The notes under the pieces were generated by a model. That model had not been told where the DNA came from. It saw only the letters and a program-made list of their open reading frames with translations, and did no database searches. From the NCBI RefSeq assembly GCF_009791395.1, contig NZ_WSZK01000015.1, positions 62,001 to 126,000 on the forward strand: a stretch of 64,000 bases of DNA. Reading direction: 5' to 3'. Source of the stretch: Halomarina oriensis. Lineage in GTDB: Archaea > Halobacteriota > Halobacteria > Halobacteriales > Haloarculaceae. A program made the position numbers and the translations under genes. Positions 16,828 to 25,143 of the stretch are shown here, piece after piece. Position 1 is the first letter of the stretch. Every line of letters starts with the position of its first letter.

Positions 16828-19215
16828 ATGCGAGAGAACGGCGAGATGGACACCGCGCCACGGCTGGGAGGTCCCCGCTCGACCGTCGAAGTGGCGTACG
16901 TCGACGACGACTCGACGTTCGCCGAGTTGGTCGTCAACGGACTCGAACTCGCCGGTGACATCGACGCCCGGTCGATTCCCGACGCCGAGTCGCTCCTCGT
17001 GGTGCTCAACGACGTCGACTGCGTCGTCTGTCGGTACGACCTCCCGGACGGGACGGCCCCGGCGCTGGTCGACCGCATCCACCAGCGCCGGCCGACGCTC
17101 CCGGTCATTCTCTTCTCGGAGGCGACCCCCCGCGAGGTCGACGAGGCCGTCTCCGCGGGCGTGACCGACCACCTCAGACGCTCGGCCGACGTCGCTCGTC
17201 ACGAACGCCTCGCCGACCGGGTCCGGGCGGCGGTCGCCGAGAGTCGCGCGAAGACCAACTACCGCGAGGTGTTCGAGAAGGTCGACGCCGGCCTCGTCGT
17301 CTACCACCCGGAGACGGGGATGGTCGACGACGTGAACCAGCGGTTCTGCGAGATGCTCGGTTACGACCGCGAGACGCTCCTCGACCGCTCGCTCGCGGAC
17401 ATCACCATCGCCGCCGACGAGACCGGACGCGAGCGCGCACGGACCCACATCGCCGACGCCGTCGACGGCGAGCCACAGCGGTTCGAGGCCCGTGCACGGA
17501 CCGCCGCCGGGGCGGTCCTGTGGGTCGAGATTCAGCTCAAACTCGCCACCATCGACGGCGAACGGCGTCTACTGGCCATCCTCCGAGACATCGAGGAGCG
17601 CAAGCGCCACGAGCACGACCTGGAGGACGAACGGGCGTTCGTCGAGAGCATCCTCGACGGCCTCCCGGACGTCCTCTACACCGTCGGCGAGGGCGGCGAG
17701 ATACTCCGCTGGAACGACCGGGTGAACGCCGTCACCGGCTACACCGACGAGGAGATTGCGGGGACGACCGCCTTCGAGTTCGTCCCCGAACGCGACCACG
17801 ACCGTATCATGGCCGCCATCGCGGCGGTCGTCGACGAGGGCGAGTCCGTCACCGTCGAGTCCCACCTGCTCACCAGCGACGGCGAGGAACTCCCCTACGA
17901 GTTCACGGGCGCACCCGTCACCGACGCCGACGGCGACGTGGTCGGCCTCACCGGCATCGGACGGGACATCTCCGAGCGGACCGAGCGCGAGGCGTTGCTC
18001 GAACGCCAGCGCGACGAACTCGAACGACTCGACCGCATCAACGGCGTCATCCGTGGGGTACTCCGGTCGCTCGTCGACGCCGAGAGCCGCGAGACCATCG
18101 AACAGCGCGTCTGTGACCGACTCGCCGACTCCGAGACCTACCGGTTCGCGTGGGTCGGCGACCGGAGCGGCGTCGACGGACGGGTCGTCCCGCGCGCGTC
18201 GGCCGGCGTCGAGGCGGGCTATCTGGACGACATCGACATCACCGTCGACGACGCCGACACCGGACGCGGCCCGGCCGGCCGCGCCGTCCGGACCCGCGAG
18301 GTGAGCGTCGCCCAGCGCATCGACGCGGACCCCGACTTCGCACCGTGGCGGGCGGACGCGCTCGAACGTGGCTACCGCTCCTCGGCCGCCGTCCCACTGG
18401 TCTCCGGCGAGACGCTGTACGGCGTGCTCAACATCTACGCCGACCGCCCGAACGCGTTCGACGAGGAGGAACGGGCCGTCCTCAGGGAACTGGGCGAGAC
18501 GGTCGGCTACGCCATCGCCGCGACCGAACGCAAGCGGGCACTGGTGAGCGACGCCGTCGTCGAGTTGGAGTTGACCGTCGAGGACGCACCCCCGTTCACG
18601 GCGCTCGCCGGCGCGACGGGGAGTCACGTCGTCCTCGACGGCGTCGTGGGCCGACCCGACGGGACGTTCGTCCTCTCGGTGACCGTCGAGGGCTGTGACG
18701 ACGAGACGGCGCTGGTCGCCGCCGAGTCCGTCGAGACGGTTCAGCACGCCAGCGTCGCGGGCACCGTCGACGACGCCGTCCTGCTGGAGGTGCTCGTCGA
18801 CGACGACACGCTCGTCCCGGTACTCGTCGAGAGCGGTGCGACCGTCCGTGACCTCTACACCGACGGCGAGGAGACCGCCCTCCTCGTCGACGTGGCCGAA
18901 CGCGCCGACGTCCGAGGTATCGTCGACACCCTCTCGCGGGTCGCTACGGGAGTCCGACTCGTCGCCCGCCGCGAACGTGACCGGCCGCTCAAGTCGCGGA
19001 ACGCCTTCCGAGCGGAACTCGACGACCGACTCACCGAACGACAGGCGACGACGCTCGAAGCCGCGTACCAGGCCGGCTACTTCGAGCGCCCGCGACGCCA
19101 CTCCGGCCAGGAGGTGGCCGACCTGCTCGACATCTCCGCGAGCACGTTCACCCAGCACCTCCGAGCCGCCGAACGCAAACTCCTCGGCGTGCTGTACGAA
19201 CCGGAGAGCGAGTGA
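16828..19215 (+). CDS. Multi-domain sensor-regulator: receiver, two PAS, GAF, Bat-type HTH
   Basis: A 795-residue bacterio-opsin-activator-like regulator. Order: a receiver-like domain (about 20-135) with VDDD near 25 and phosphoacceptor D71 in CRYDLPDG; PAS 1 (about 150-265); PAS 2 (about 270-385) ending DISERTERE; a GAF domain (about 410-560, GRAVRTREVS and AAVPLVSGETLYGVLN); a Bat-associated domain (about 565-725); and the HTH_10 DNA-binding domain (RQATTLEAAYQAGYFERPR, then VADLLDISASTFTQHLRAAE). There is no histidine-kinase domain, so sensing and DNA binding are in one chain. Divergent from aceA; a link to glyoxylate-shunt control is possible but unproven. Confidence 0.9.
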   Translation: MRENGEMDTAPRLGGPRSTVEVAYVDDDSTFAELVVNGLELAGDIDARSIPDAESLLVVLNDVDCVVCRYDLPDGTAPALVDRIHQRRPTLPVILFSEATPREVDEAVSAGVTDHLRRSADVARHERLADRVRAAVAESRAKTNYREVFEKVDAGLVVYHPETGMVDDVNQRFCEMLGYDRETLLDRSLADITIAADETGRERARTHIADAVDGEPQRFEARARTAAGAVLWVEIQLKLATIDGERRLLAILRDIEERKRHEHDLEDERAFVESILDGLPDVLYTVGEGGEILRWNDRVNAVTGYTDEEIAGTTAFEFVPERDHDRIMAAIAAVVDEGESVTVESHLLTSDGEELPYEFTGAPVTDADGDVVGLTGIGRDISERTEREALLERQRDELERLDRINGVIRGVLRSLVDAESRETIEQRVCDRLADSETYRFAWVGDRSGVDGRVVPRASAGVEAGYLDDIDITVDDADTGRGPAGRAVRTREVSVAQRIDADPDFAPWRADALERGYRSSAAVPLVSGETLYGVLNIYADRPNAFDEEERAVLRELGETVGYAIAATERKRALVSDAVVELELTVEDAPPFTALAGATGSHVVLDGVVGRPDGTFVLSVTVEGCDDETALVAAESVETVQHASVAGTVDDAVLLEVLVDDDTLVPVLVESGATVRDLYTDGEETALLVDVAERADVRGIVDTLSRVATGVRLVARRERDRPLKSRNAFRAELDDRLTERQATTLEAAYQAGYFERPRRHSGQEVADLLDISASTFTQHLRAAERKLLGVLYEPESE

Positions 19216-19353
19216 CCGGCCGGCGAACGACGTGGTTCGACCGCCGTGACGGCGGTTCAGCAGTGAACACCACGATACCGTGGCTCGCAGTTGAAGTACC
19301 TCCGACAGTCGTGGCACTGCACTCACGCAGGTCCGGTCGAACGTACGGCCAGC

Positions 19354-19674
19354 ATGGCAGAGAACGGACTGCGACGACGAATGGCAGGGACGTCGATGGC
19401 ACGCGCGTCGCCGGAGACCGACCGTATCTATCGACTGGTGGCCGACGACGAGCGCCGGACCCTGCTCGGAGTGCTCGCCGACACCGACCGCGTGGCCGTC
19501 GAGGACCTGCGTGTCGCCATCACCGACGACGACGGCGACCCACAGCACGCCGACATCCGCCTCCACCACGTCCACCTCCCGAAACTCGAAGACGCGGACC
19601 TCGTCCGTCGTGACGACGACGCCGTCGGCCTGACCGACCGTGGACACACCGTCGCCGACCGCGTCGACTGCTGA
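19354..19674 (+). CDS. DUF7344-type winged-helix protein
   Basis: A 106-residue small DNA-binding-like protein. The pattern IYRLVADDERRTLLGVLAD, then RLHHVHLPKLEDADLVRRDD and VGLTDRGH, is the winged-helix layout common to haloarchaeal DUF7344 regulators. ATG 19354 was chosen; ATG 19396 (MARASPETD) is a shorter alternative and gives a start closer to the conserved core. It follows the Bat-like gene on the same strand after 138 bases. The target is unknown. Confidence 0.75.
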   Translation: MAENGLRRRMAGTSMARASPETDRIYRLVADDERRTLLGVLADTDRVAVEDLRVAITDDDGDPQHADIRLHHVHLPKLEDADLVRRDDDAVGLTDRGHTVADRVDC

Positions 19675-19756
19675 GACCCCTCCGACTCCCGACTCCCGAC
19701 ACCGGGCGGGTCGACACCGAAACTGATGGGCGGCGTCGGCGAGAACCGACGCCCGG

Positions 19757-20653
19757 ATGCCCGACGACGTGTACCCCCCGGCCGACCGCGACGATCCCCG
19801 AGCGTGGCGTGACGCGCTTGCGACGACGCTGGGAAGCGACGTCACCGCCGTCGCGCCGCTGGTCGGTGGCGTCACGGGCCGGGCCTACCGACTCTCGCTC
19901 GCCGACGGCCGCCGCGTCGTCGCCAAGACCGCACCGACCCCGCTGACCGTCGAGGCCCGGATGCTCCGCCACCTCGCGGCGAACGGCACGCTCCCGGTCC
20001 CCGACGTGCTCGCCGCGAGCGACGACCTGCTCGTCCTCTCGTTCGTCGACGGTACGGACCCCATCACACCGACCGTCGAGCGTGACCTCGCCGACCACCT
20101 CGCGGCGCTCCACCGGGAGACCGCCGACGCGTTCGGCTTCCCGTTCGAGACGACCGCCGGCCCGCTCCCGAAACCGAACCCCTGGACCGACTCGTGGCCG
20201 GCGTTCGTCCGCGACCACCGCCTCCGCTACTACGCCACGCTCGCGGCCACGGAGGTGGCGTTCTCCTCGACCCTCCTCGACCGACTGCGACGACTCGGCG
20301 ACCGACTCCCCGACCTGCTCGACGACCCCGCATCGCCCGCACTCCTCCACGGCGACGTCTGGTTCGAGAACCTCGTCGTCGACGGCGACCGAGTCGCGGC
20401 GTTCCTCGACCCGGCGTGCTACTACGGCCACCCCGAAGCCGAGGTGAGCTACGTCCTGTGGACGGAGACGGCCGGCGACCCCTTCCTCGACCGCTACCGC
20501 GACCGGGCCGGACTGGCTCCGGGGTTCGAGACGCGCCGTGCGGTCTACGAAGTCGTCTTCTACTGCCAGCAGGCGTGGTGGTTCGCCGACGAGAGCCGCG
20601 AGGACGACCTGCTCGACGGCCTCCGTACACGTCTCTCGCGGCTCGACTGCTGA
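19757..20653 (+). CDS. Fructosamine/ketosamine-3-kinase family protein
   Basis: A 298-residue protein of the APH-like kinase fold. The N-terminal lobe has LVGGVTGRAYRLSLADGRRV and the ATP-binding Lys in VVAKTAP. The catalytic loop is LLHGDVWFENLVVDG and the metal motif FLDPACYYGHPEAE, both close to fructosamine-3-kinase signatures (HGDLW.GN and DPA.YYG..E). Such enzymes phosphorylate glycated protein adducts, which leads to deglycation. It stands alone with a short upstream region. Confidence 0.85.
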   Translation: MPDDVYPPADRDDPRAWRDALATTLGSDVTAVAPLVGGVTGRAYRLSLADGRRVVAKTAPTPLTVEARMLRHLAANGTLPVPDVLAASDDLLVLSFVDGTDPITPTVERDLADHLAALHRETADAFGFPFETTAGPLPKPNPWTDSWPAFVRDHRLRYYATLAATEVAFSSTLLDRLRRLGDRLPDLLDDPASPALLHGDVWFENLVVDGDRVAAFLDPACYYGHPEAEVSYVLWTETAGDPFLDRYRDRAGLAPGFETRRAVYEVVFYCQQAWWFADESREDDLLDGLRTRLSRLDC

Positions 20654-20734
20654 GCGAGAGAGACGTCAACGAGTTGATTTTTGTCGCCGCCGTAGGGGAG
20701 ACGTGATACGCGAGACGGGGACACGCGAGACCCG

Positions 20735-21412
20735 GTGGGCGCTCGGAAGCCGACGGGAGAGGACGGCACCGCGACGGACGGTTCCCGGCGGCGACGGAGG
20801 ACGGTCGTGAGCGTCGCAGCCGTCCTCCCGCTAGCCATCGTGATGGTCGCCGGCCCCCAGATACTCAGTGCCGTCTTCCTCGCCACGAGCGAGCAGTGGC
20901 GGCGCACCTCGTTCGCCTACGTCTTCGGTGCGTCGCTGTCCATCAGCGCCGTCGTGACCGTCGCGTACCTGCTCGGTGGGTTCGGCGTGCGAGAGCAGGG
21001 CTCGACGCCCGTCGTGATGGCGGTCGTCGTCGTGGCGATACTGGGTGCGATGGCGCACACCTACCGCACCCGCGAGGAAGCCGAACCACCGAAGTGGATG
21101 GGACGACTCGGCCGAGCGACGCCACGGTTCGCGTTCAGACTCGGCTTCCTCCTGCTGGGCGTCTTCCCGACGGACGTCCTCACCTCCGTCGCCGTCGGGT
21201 CGTACCTCGCCTCGAACGACCTGCCGCTGCTGGACGCGGCGGGGTTCGTCGCGCTCACCCTCCTGTTGCTCGCACTGCCCGGTCTGTCGGTGCTCGCGTT
21301 GGGAGAGCGAGCCGAAACACGGCTCCCGACCGTTCGAGACTGGATGAACGACAACTCCTGGGTCGTCAACGAGGTGGTGCTGGCGTTCTTCCTCGTCCTC
21401 GCGTTGACGTGA
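20735..21412 (+). CDS. GAP-family (SfLAP-like) membrane protein
   Basis: A 225-residue integral membrane protein with about six helices. It fits the GAP/sulfolipid-addressing-protein family, a LysE-related transporter group: the first helix begins VAAVLPLAIVMVAGP, later FRLGFLLLGVFPTDVLTS, and it ends with WVVNEVVLAFFLVLALT. The ATG at 20735 gives a basic N-terminus; GTG 20807 is an alternative directly before the first helix. The sequence GTTGATTTTTGTCG near 20670 is a plausible promoter element. The cargo is unknown. Confidence 0.65.
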   Translation: MGARKPTGEDGTATDGSRRRRRTVVSVAAVLPLAIVMVAGPQILSAVFLATSEQWRRTSFAYVFGASLSISAVVTVAYLLGGFGVREQGSTPVVMAVVVVAILGAMAHTYRTREEAEPPKWMGRLGRATPRFAFRLGFLLLGVFPTDVLTSVAVGSYLASNDLPLLDAAGFVALTLLLLALPGLSVLALGERAETRLPTVRDWMNDNSWVVNEVVLAFFLVLALT

Positions 21413-21532
21413 GTCACACACCACCGGATACCGCGTGAGACCTCACAGAAGACCGGCCAGAACGGCCTGAAGACCAGCGCCCATCGCTCGCTGCGAGGGG
21501 GAGTCGCCGCTCGTCGTGAGGAGTTCCGAAGA

Positions 21533-21604
21533 AGCCTAGGCCGGGATTTGAACCCGGGCTCTCGTCCTTACCAAGGACGCGCTTTACCGCTAAGCTACCC
21601 AGGC
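21533..21604 (-). tRNA. tRNA-Thr (GGT)
   Basis: A cloverleaf folds from 21604 to 21533: acceptor stem GCCTGGG with CCTAGGC (one G-U pair), D arm GCTTAGCGGTAAAGC, anticodon stem CGTCC/GGACG with loop TTGGTAA (anticodon GGT), and T arm CCGGG-TTCAAAT-CCCGG. The discriminator base is U, as expected for archaeal tRNA-Thr. No intron is seen and CCA is not encoded. Confidence 0.95.
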
Positions 21605-21654
21605 ACGTCGTGTGCGTTTCGAGAGTGCGACGACTCGACTTTAGGCGTTTCGAT

Positions 21655-22272
21655 TCAGAGGTCCGCGAACGCACCGGTATCACGTCGCACGCGTTCGGTG
21701 ACGTCGTGGTCGTCGAGTGCTCTGACCGGCGGGAACGGGGCCGCGAGCGACTCCGCCAGTTCGCCGGCGAGCGCTCGCAGGTCGGCCGTCGGGGCCGTCC
21801 CGCCGACGGCCGCACCGGCGACGACCGCGAGGTCCAGTACGTCGGCTTCGAGGGTCGGCGCGTCCGTGCCTCGTTCGCGGCGCTCGGTCTCGTCGCGGCC
21901 GAACGCCTGGACCACCTCGACCGCAGCGTCGGCCGCCTCGGTGCGAGCGAGGAGGTAGAACCCGCGAGCGACGAGCGCGTTGGCCGCGAGGACGTGCATG
22001 TCGCCGGTCTCGCGGTCATCGGTGAGCCACGGCTCCTGTGCGGCGAGTCGACGGGTGAGTCCGAGGCCGTCGTAGATCAACTGGACGCCGGCGGCGTGGT
22101 CGTAGACGGCGTCGCCCTCGACGTCGTACGCCCGAGCGACGTGGACCGTCACCACTCCAGGGACCATCGAGCCGTCGTCGATGACCGCACGCAGGTCGGC
22201 TCTGAGCCGTTCGGGCTCGATATCGTCGACCGACGCACGCGCGGCCCGACGGACGGCGGCGGCGTCCTCCAT
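21655..22272 (-). CDS. Uncharacterised haloarchaeal protein (DUF7114-like?)
   Basis: A 205-residue, mostly helical, soluble protein. It starts MEDAAAVRRAARASVDDIEP and contains MVPGVVTVHVARAYD, VYDHAAGVQLIYDGLGLTRR and HVLAANALVARGFYLLART. The helical pattern and the last motif vaguely recall polyprenyl-synthase-like folds but the DDxxD motifs are absent. I have only a weak memory of a haloarchaeal DUF for it. It is divergent from the crotonase gene at 22318, with a 45-bp gap, so the two may share a promoter region. Confidence 0.65.
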   Translation of the reverse strand: MEDAAAVRRAARASVDDIEPERLRADLRAVIDDGSMVPGVVTVHVARAYDVEGDAVYDHAAGVQLIYDGLGLTRRLAAQEPWLTDDRETGDMHVLAANALVARGFYLLARTEAADAAVEVVQAFGRDETERRERGTDAPTLEADVLDLAVVAGAAVGGTAPTADLRALAGELAESLAAPFPPVRALDDHDVTERVRRDTGAFADL

Positions 22273-22317
22273 CGCTCGGAACTAGCCGCGGAACACGCAA
22301 AGACCTTTGGAAACCGC

Positions 22318-23046
22318 GTGCCAGCGACGCTCGTGCTTCACATCGACGACACCGACGACGTCCGGACGGTGACGCTCGACCGACCCGAGCGACGGAACGC
22401 GCTCACCCCCGACACCCTCGACGCGCTCGAAGCCGCCGTCGTCGACCCACCCACGCCGGTCGTCCACCTCCACGGGGCGGGCAGCGCGTTCTGTGCTGGC
22501 GCGGACCTGGACGCCGTCTCGGACGTCGCCGCCGCGACGGAGGCTGGCGAGACGGACGCCGCCTGCGAGTTCGCCGCCCACGGCCAGCGCGTCGCTCGCG
22601 CCGTCGCCGACTCCGCCGCAGTCGTCGTCGCGGGCGTCGACGGCGCGGCCCGCGGCGGTGGTGTCGAACTCGCACTCGCGTGTGACCTCCGGGTGGCCAC
22701 CCCGGAGGCGACGTTCGCGGAGACGGGCGTCACCTTCGGTCTGTTCGGCGCGTGGGGCGGCACCGCCCGACTGCCACGCGTCGTCGGCGAGGGCAACGCG
22801 ATGGATATCGCACTCTCGGGGCGCACCGTCGACGCGGAGGAGGCGCTGCGGATGGGTCTCGTCTCCCGAATCGTCGACGACCCCGCCACCGTCGCCGCGG
22901 AACTGGCCGTCGCCGACCACACCGCGCTCGGTCGGTTGAAGCCGCTCGTGCGGGCGACCCGGAGCGACGAGGACCGCGAGCGGGCCGAGCGCGACGCCTT
23001 CGCCGACCTCGTCGCCCGGAACGCGGACGCACTGCAACGGGACTGA
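22318..23046 (+). CDS. Enoyl-CoA hydratase/isomerase family protein, one catalytic Glu missing
   Basis: A crotonase-fold protein of 242 residues from GTG 22318. CoA and oxyanion features are present: RPERRNALTPDTL, SAFCAGADLDAVSD and ARGGGVELALACD. The first catalytic Glu (in GGVELA) is kept, but the second (the E of the usual PE-I/V-x-LG) aligns with Gly in FAETGVTFGLFGAWGG. Simple hydration is therefore doubtful; isomerase, hydrolase or decarboxylase chemistry is possible. The start codon follows the divergent gene closely. Confidence 0.85.
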   Translation: MPATLVLHIDDTDDVRTVTLDRPERRNALTPDTLDALEAAVVDPPTPVVHLHGAGSAFCAGADLDAVSDVAAATEAGETDAACEFAAHGQRVARAVADSAAVVVAGVDGAARGGGVELALACDLRVATPEATFAETGVTFGLFGAWGGTARLPRVVGEGNAMDIALSGRTVDAEEALRMGLVSRIVDDPATVAAELAVADHTALGRLKPLVRATRSDEDRERAERDAFADLVARNADALQRD

Positions 23047-23136
23047 GCGGGAAACCGACGTCGACGGCCGGAGACCGGGCCGCCTCCGAGGAGTGCCGGA
23101 GTTTTTGTCGTGAGGGCATGACGAGCGAGACGAACG

Positions 23137-25122
23137 ATGGACGGGTTCGGGCCGGCGGTCGACGGTCACTACGACGTCGCGGACCAGACGAGAAGCTACC
23201 TCCGGGAGCGAGCACGGCGGCAGTTCGAGCGGACACACGACGAGCGACGGCCCCTCGACACCCGTGGGGCGGTCGAGAGCCACCGTGAGCACGTCCGGGA
23301 GTGGTTCCTCGACACCATCGGCGGCCTCCCGGACCGACCGGCCGACGCCGACGTGACCGTCACGGCGTCGCTGGAACGCGACGGTCATCGCGTCGACTGC
23401 CTCACGTTCGAGAGCCGTCCCGGGTTCCACGTGACGGCCAACTGTTACGTCCCCGACGGAGAGGGGCCGCACCCGGGCGTGCTCTTCTGCTGCGGTCACG
23501 TCGGGGCGGCGAAGATCGACCCGCTCAACCAGCGGGCCTGCATCGAACTCGTCACCAACGGGTTCGTCGTCCTCGCCGTGGACCCGGTCGGACAGGGTGA
23601 GCGCGAACAGTACCACGACCCCGACACCGGCGAACGCGTCGTCGGTGGTGGTGGGGGCGTGTTCGAGCACTGCTACGCCGGCCAGCAGTGGCGCTACGCC
23701 GGCGCGAACGTCGCACAGGTGTTCGTCCACGACGCACGCTGTGCACTGGACGTGCTCGCGGAGCGGGACGACGTGGACAGTGACCGACTCGGCGTCACGG
23801 GCACCTCCGGGGGCGGCCTCCAGACGCAGTATCTCTGTCTCGTCGACGGCCGGCCCGCCGTGGCCGCCCCGTGTTGCTCGGTCACGACGCGCGAGGAGTG
23901 GCTACGAACCGGCAAACGAATCGACGCCGAACAGCACCTCACGGGGGCGATTACGGCCGGTATCGACTATGCTGATTTCCTCGCCGCGTTCGCGCCGATA
24001 CCGCTCTTCGTCGGGGCCGCCGCCTCCGACCAGTACTTCCCAGTCGAGGGCGTTCACGAGGCGGTCGAGCGGACACGACGAGCTTACGACTCGTTCGACG
24101 CAGCCGGGAACGTCAGGCTCCACGTCGCAGACGAGCCACACTGCTCGGTCTACGACCTCAGCGAACCCGTCTTCGAGTGGTTCTGTGCCCGCCTCGGAGA
24201 CGGCGAGTACGTCTCGTGTGCGGACCACGACGTCGTCGACGGCGCGGCGCTCCACGCGACACCCGCGGGGAGCGTTCGAGCGGCCTTCCCGGACGAACGG
24301 ACGGTCGACGACCTGTTACGGGAGGACCTGGCGTCACGAGCGTCGACGGAATCCCCCGAGGCGACCGACGGTGAGAGTGACGCCGGCGAGGCGGTCGACC
24401 CGACCGTGGTTCGTCGCCGCGTCCGCGAGCAGTTCGACCTCGACCGGGCCGCTGCCGACCTCCGCCCGCGGCGGACCCGGACCGACGAGGGCGACGGACT
24501 CACCGTCGAGTACGTCTGGTTCCGGACCGAGCGGGACCCCGACATCGTCGTCACAGGGCTACTGGCTTCGGACCCGGACGCGACGGCACGGCGTCCCGCC
24601 GTGGTCTGTTTCGAGGACGGCACGGCGGAGCTCCCCGAGCGAAGCGACGACGTCGCCGAACTGGCCGCCGCGTACGGCACCGTCCTCGTGGTCGACCCGC
24701 GCGGCGTCGGGGCCGTCGCCGACCGACCGATTCCCATCCCGAACTGGGTCGACCACGAGAACGGTATCTACGGAACGGAGTTCAAACTCGCCTACGACGC
24801 CCTCCTGCTCGACGACTCGCTGTTCGGGATGCGCGTCTTCGACGTGCTCCGAGCGGTCGAACTCCTGCGCGAGGCGACCGGAACCGACTCGGTGGCGCTG
24901 GTGGGCGAGGGCGTCGGCGCGTCCCACGCCCTCTACGCCGCCGGAGCCACCGAGCACGTCGAACGTGTGACGCTTCGGAGCCTCGAAGCGGGGTTCCGCG
25001 AGATGGCGACCAGCCACGAGTACCCCTACGACGCACGCCTCACCGTCGACGGGGTGCTCGACTGCGACGTTCCGCTGGTGCTCGACGCACTCGACGTGCG
25101 GGGCGTGCGCGTCGACCGCTGA
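23137..25122 (+). CDS. Large alpha/beta hydrolase with two hydrolase-like halves
   Basis: A 661-residue protein. The N-terminal half (to about residue 345) is an acetyl-xylan-esterase or dienelactone-hydrolase-like alpha/beta hydrolase: PHPGVLFCCGHVG, DPVGQGEREQYH, the nucleophile elbow GVTGTSGGGLQTQ, and a candidate catalytic His in VADEPHCSVYDL. After an acidic linker (about 410-430) a second segment resembles another hydrolase core (TVLVVDPRGVG and VALVGEGVGASHALY), but the elbow reads GEGVGA, so it probably has no Ser nucleophile. The substrate is unknown; there is no signal peptide. Confidence 0.75.
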   Translation: MDGFGPAVDGHYDVADQTRSYLRERARRQFERTHDERRPLDTRGAVESHREHVREWFLDTIGGLPDRPADADVTVTASLERDGHRVDCLTFESRPGFHVTANCYVPDGEGPHPGVLFCCGHVGAAKIDPLNQRACIELVTNGFVVLAVDPVGQGEREQYHDPDTGERVVGGGGGVFEHCYAGQQWRYAGANVAQVFVHDARCALDVLAERDDVDSDRLGVTGTSGGGLQTQYLCLVDGRPAVAAPCCSVTTREEWLRTGKRIDAEQHLTGAITAGIDYADFLAAFAPIPLFVGAAASDQYFPVEGVHEAVERTRRAYDSFDAAGNVRLHVADEPHCSVYDLSEPVFEWFCARLGDGEYVSCADHDVVDGAALHATPAGSVRAAFPDERTVDDLLREDLASRASTESPEATDGESDAGEAVDPTVVRRRVREQFDLDRAAADLRPRRTRTDEGDGLTVEYVWFRTERDPDIVVTGLLASDPDATARRPAVVCFEDGTAELPERSDDVAELAAAYGTVLVVDPRGVGAVADRPIPIPNWVDHENGIYGTEFKLAYDALLLDDSLFGMRVFDVLRAVELLREATGTDSVALVGEGVGASHALYAAGATEHVERVTLRSLEAGFREMATSHEYPYDARLTVDGVLDCDVPLVLDALDVRGVRVDR

Positions 25123-25143
25123 ACCGGTGTCCAGACGGCGACC

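Noticed and set aside
17569-19875. 768-residue minus-strand frame opposite the PAS/GAF regulator
   Set aside because: The plus-strand protein has all domain motifs; the antisense frame has none.
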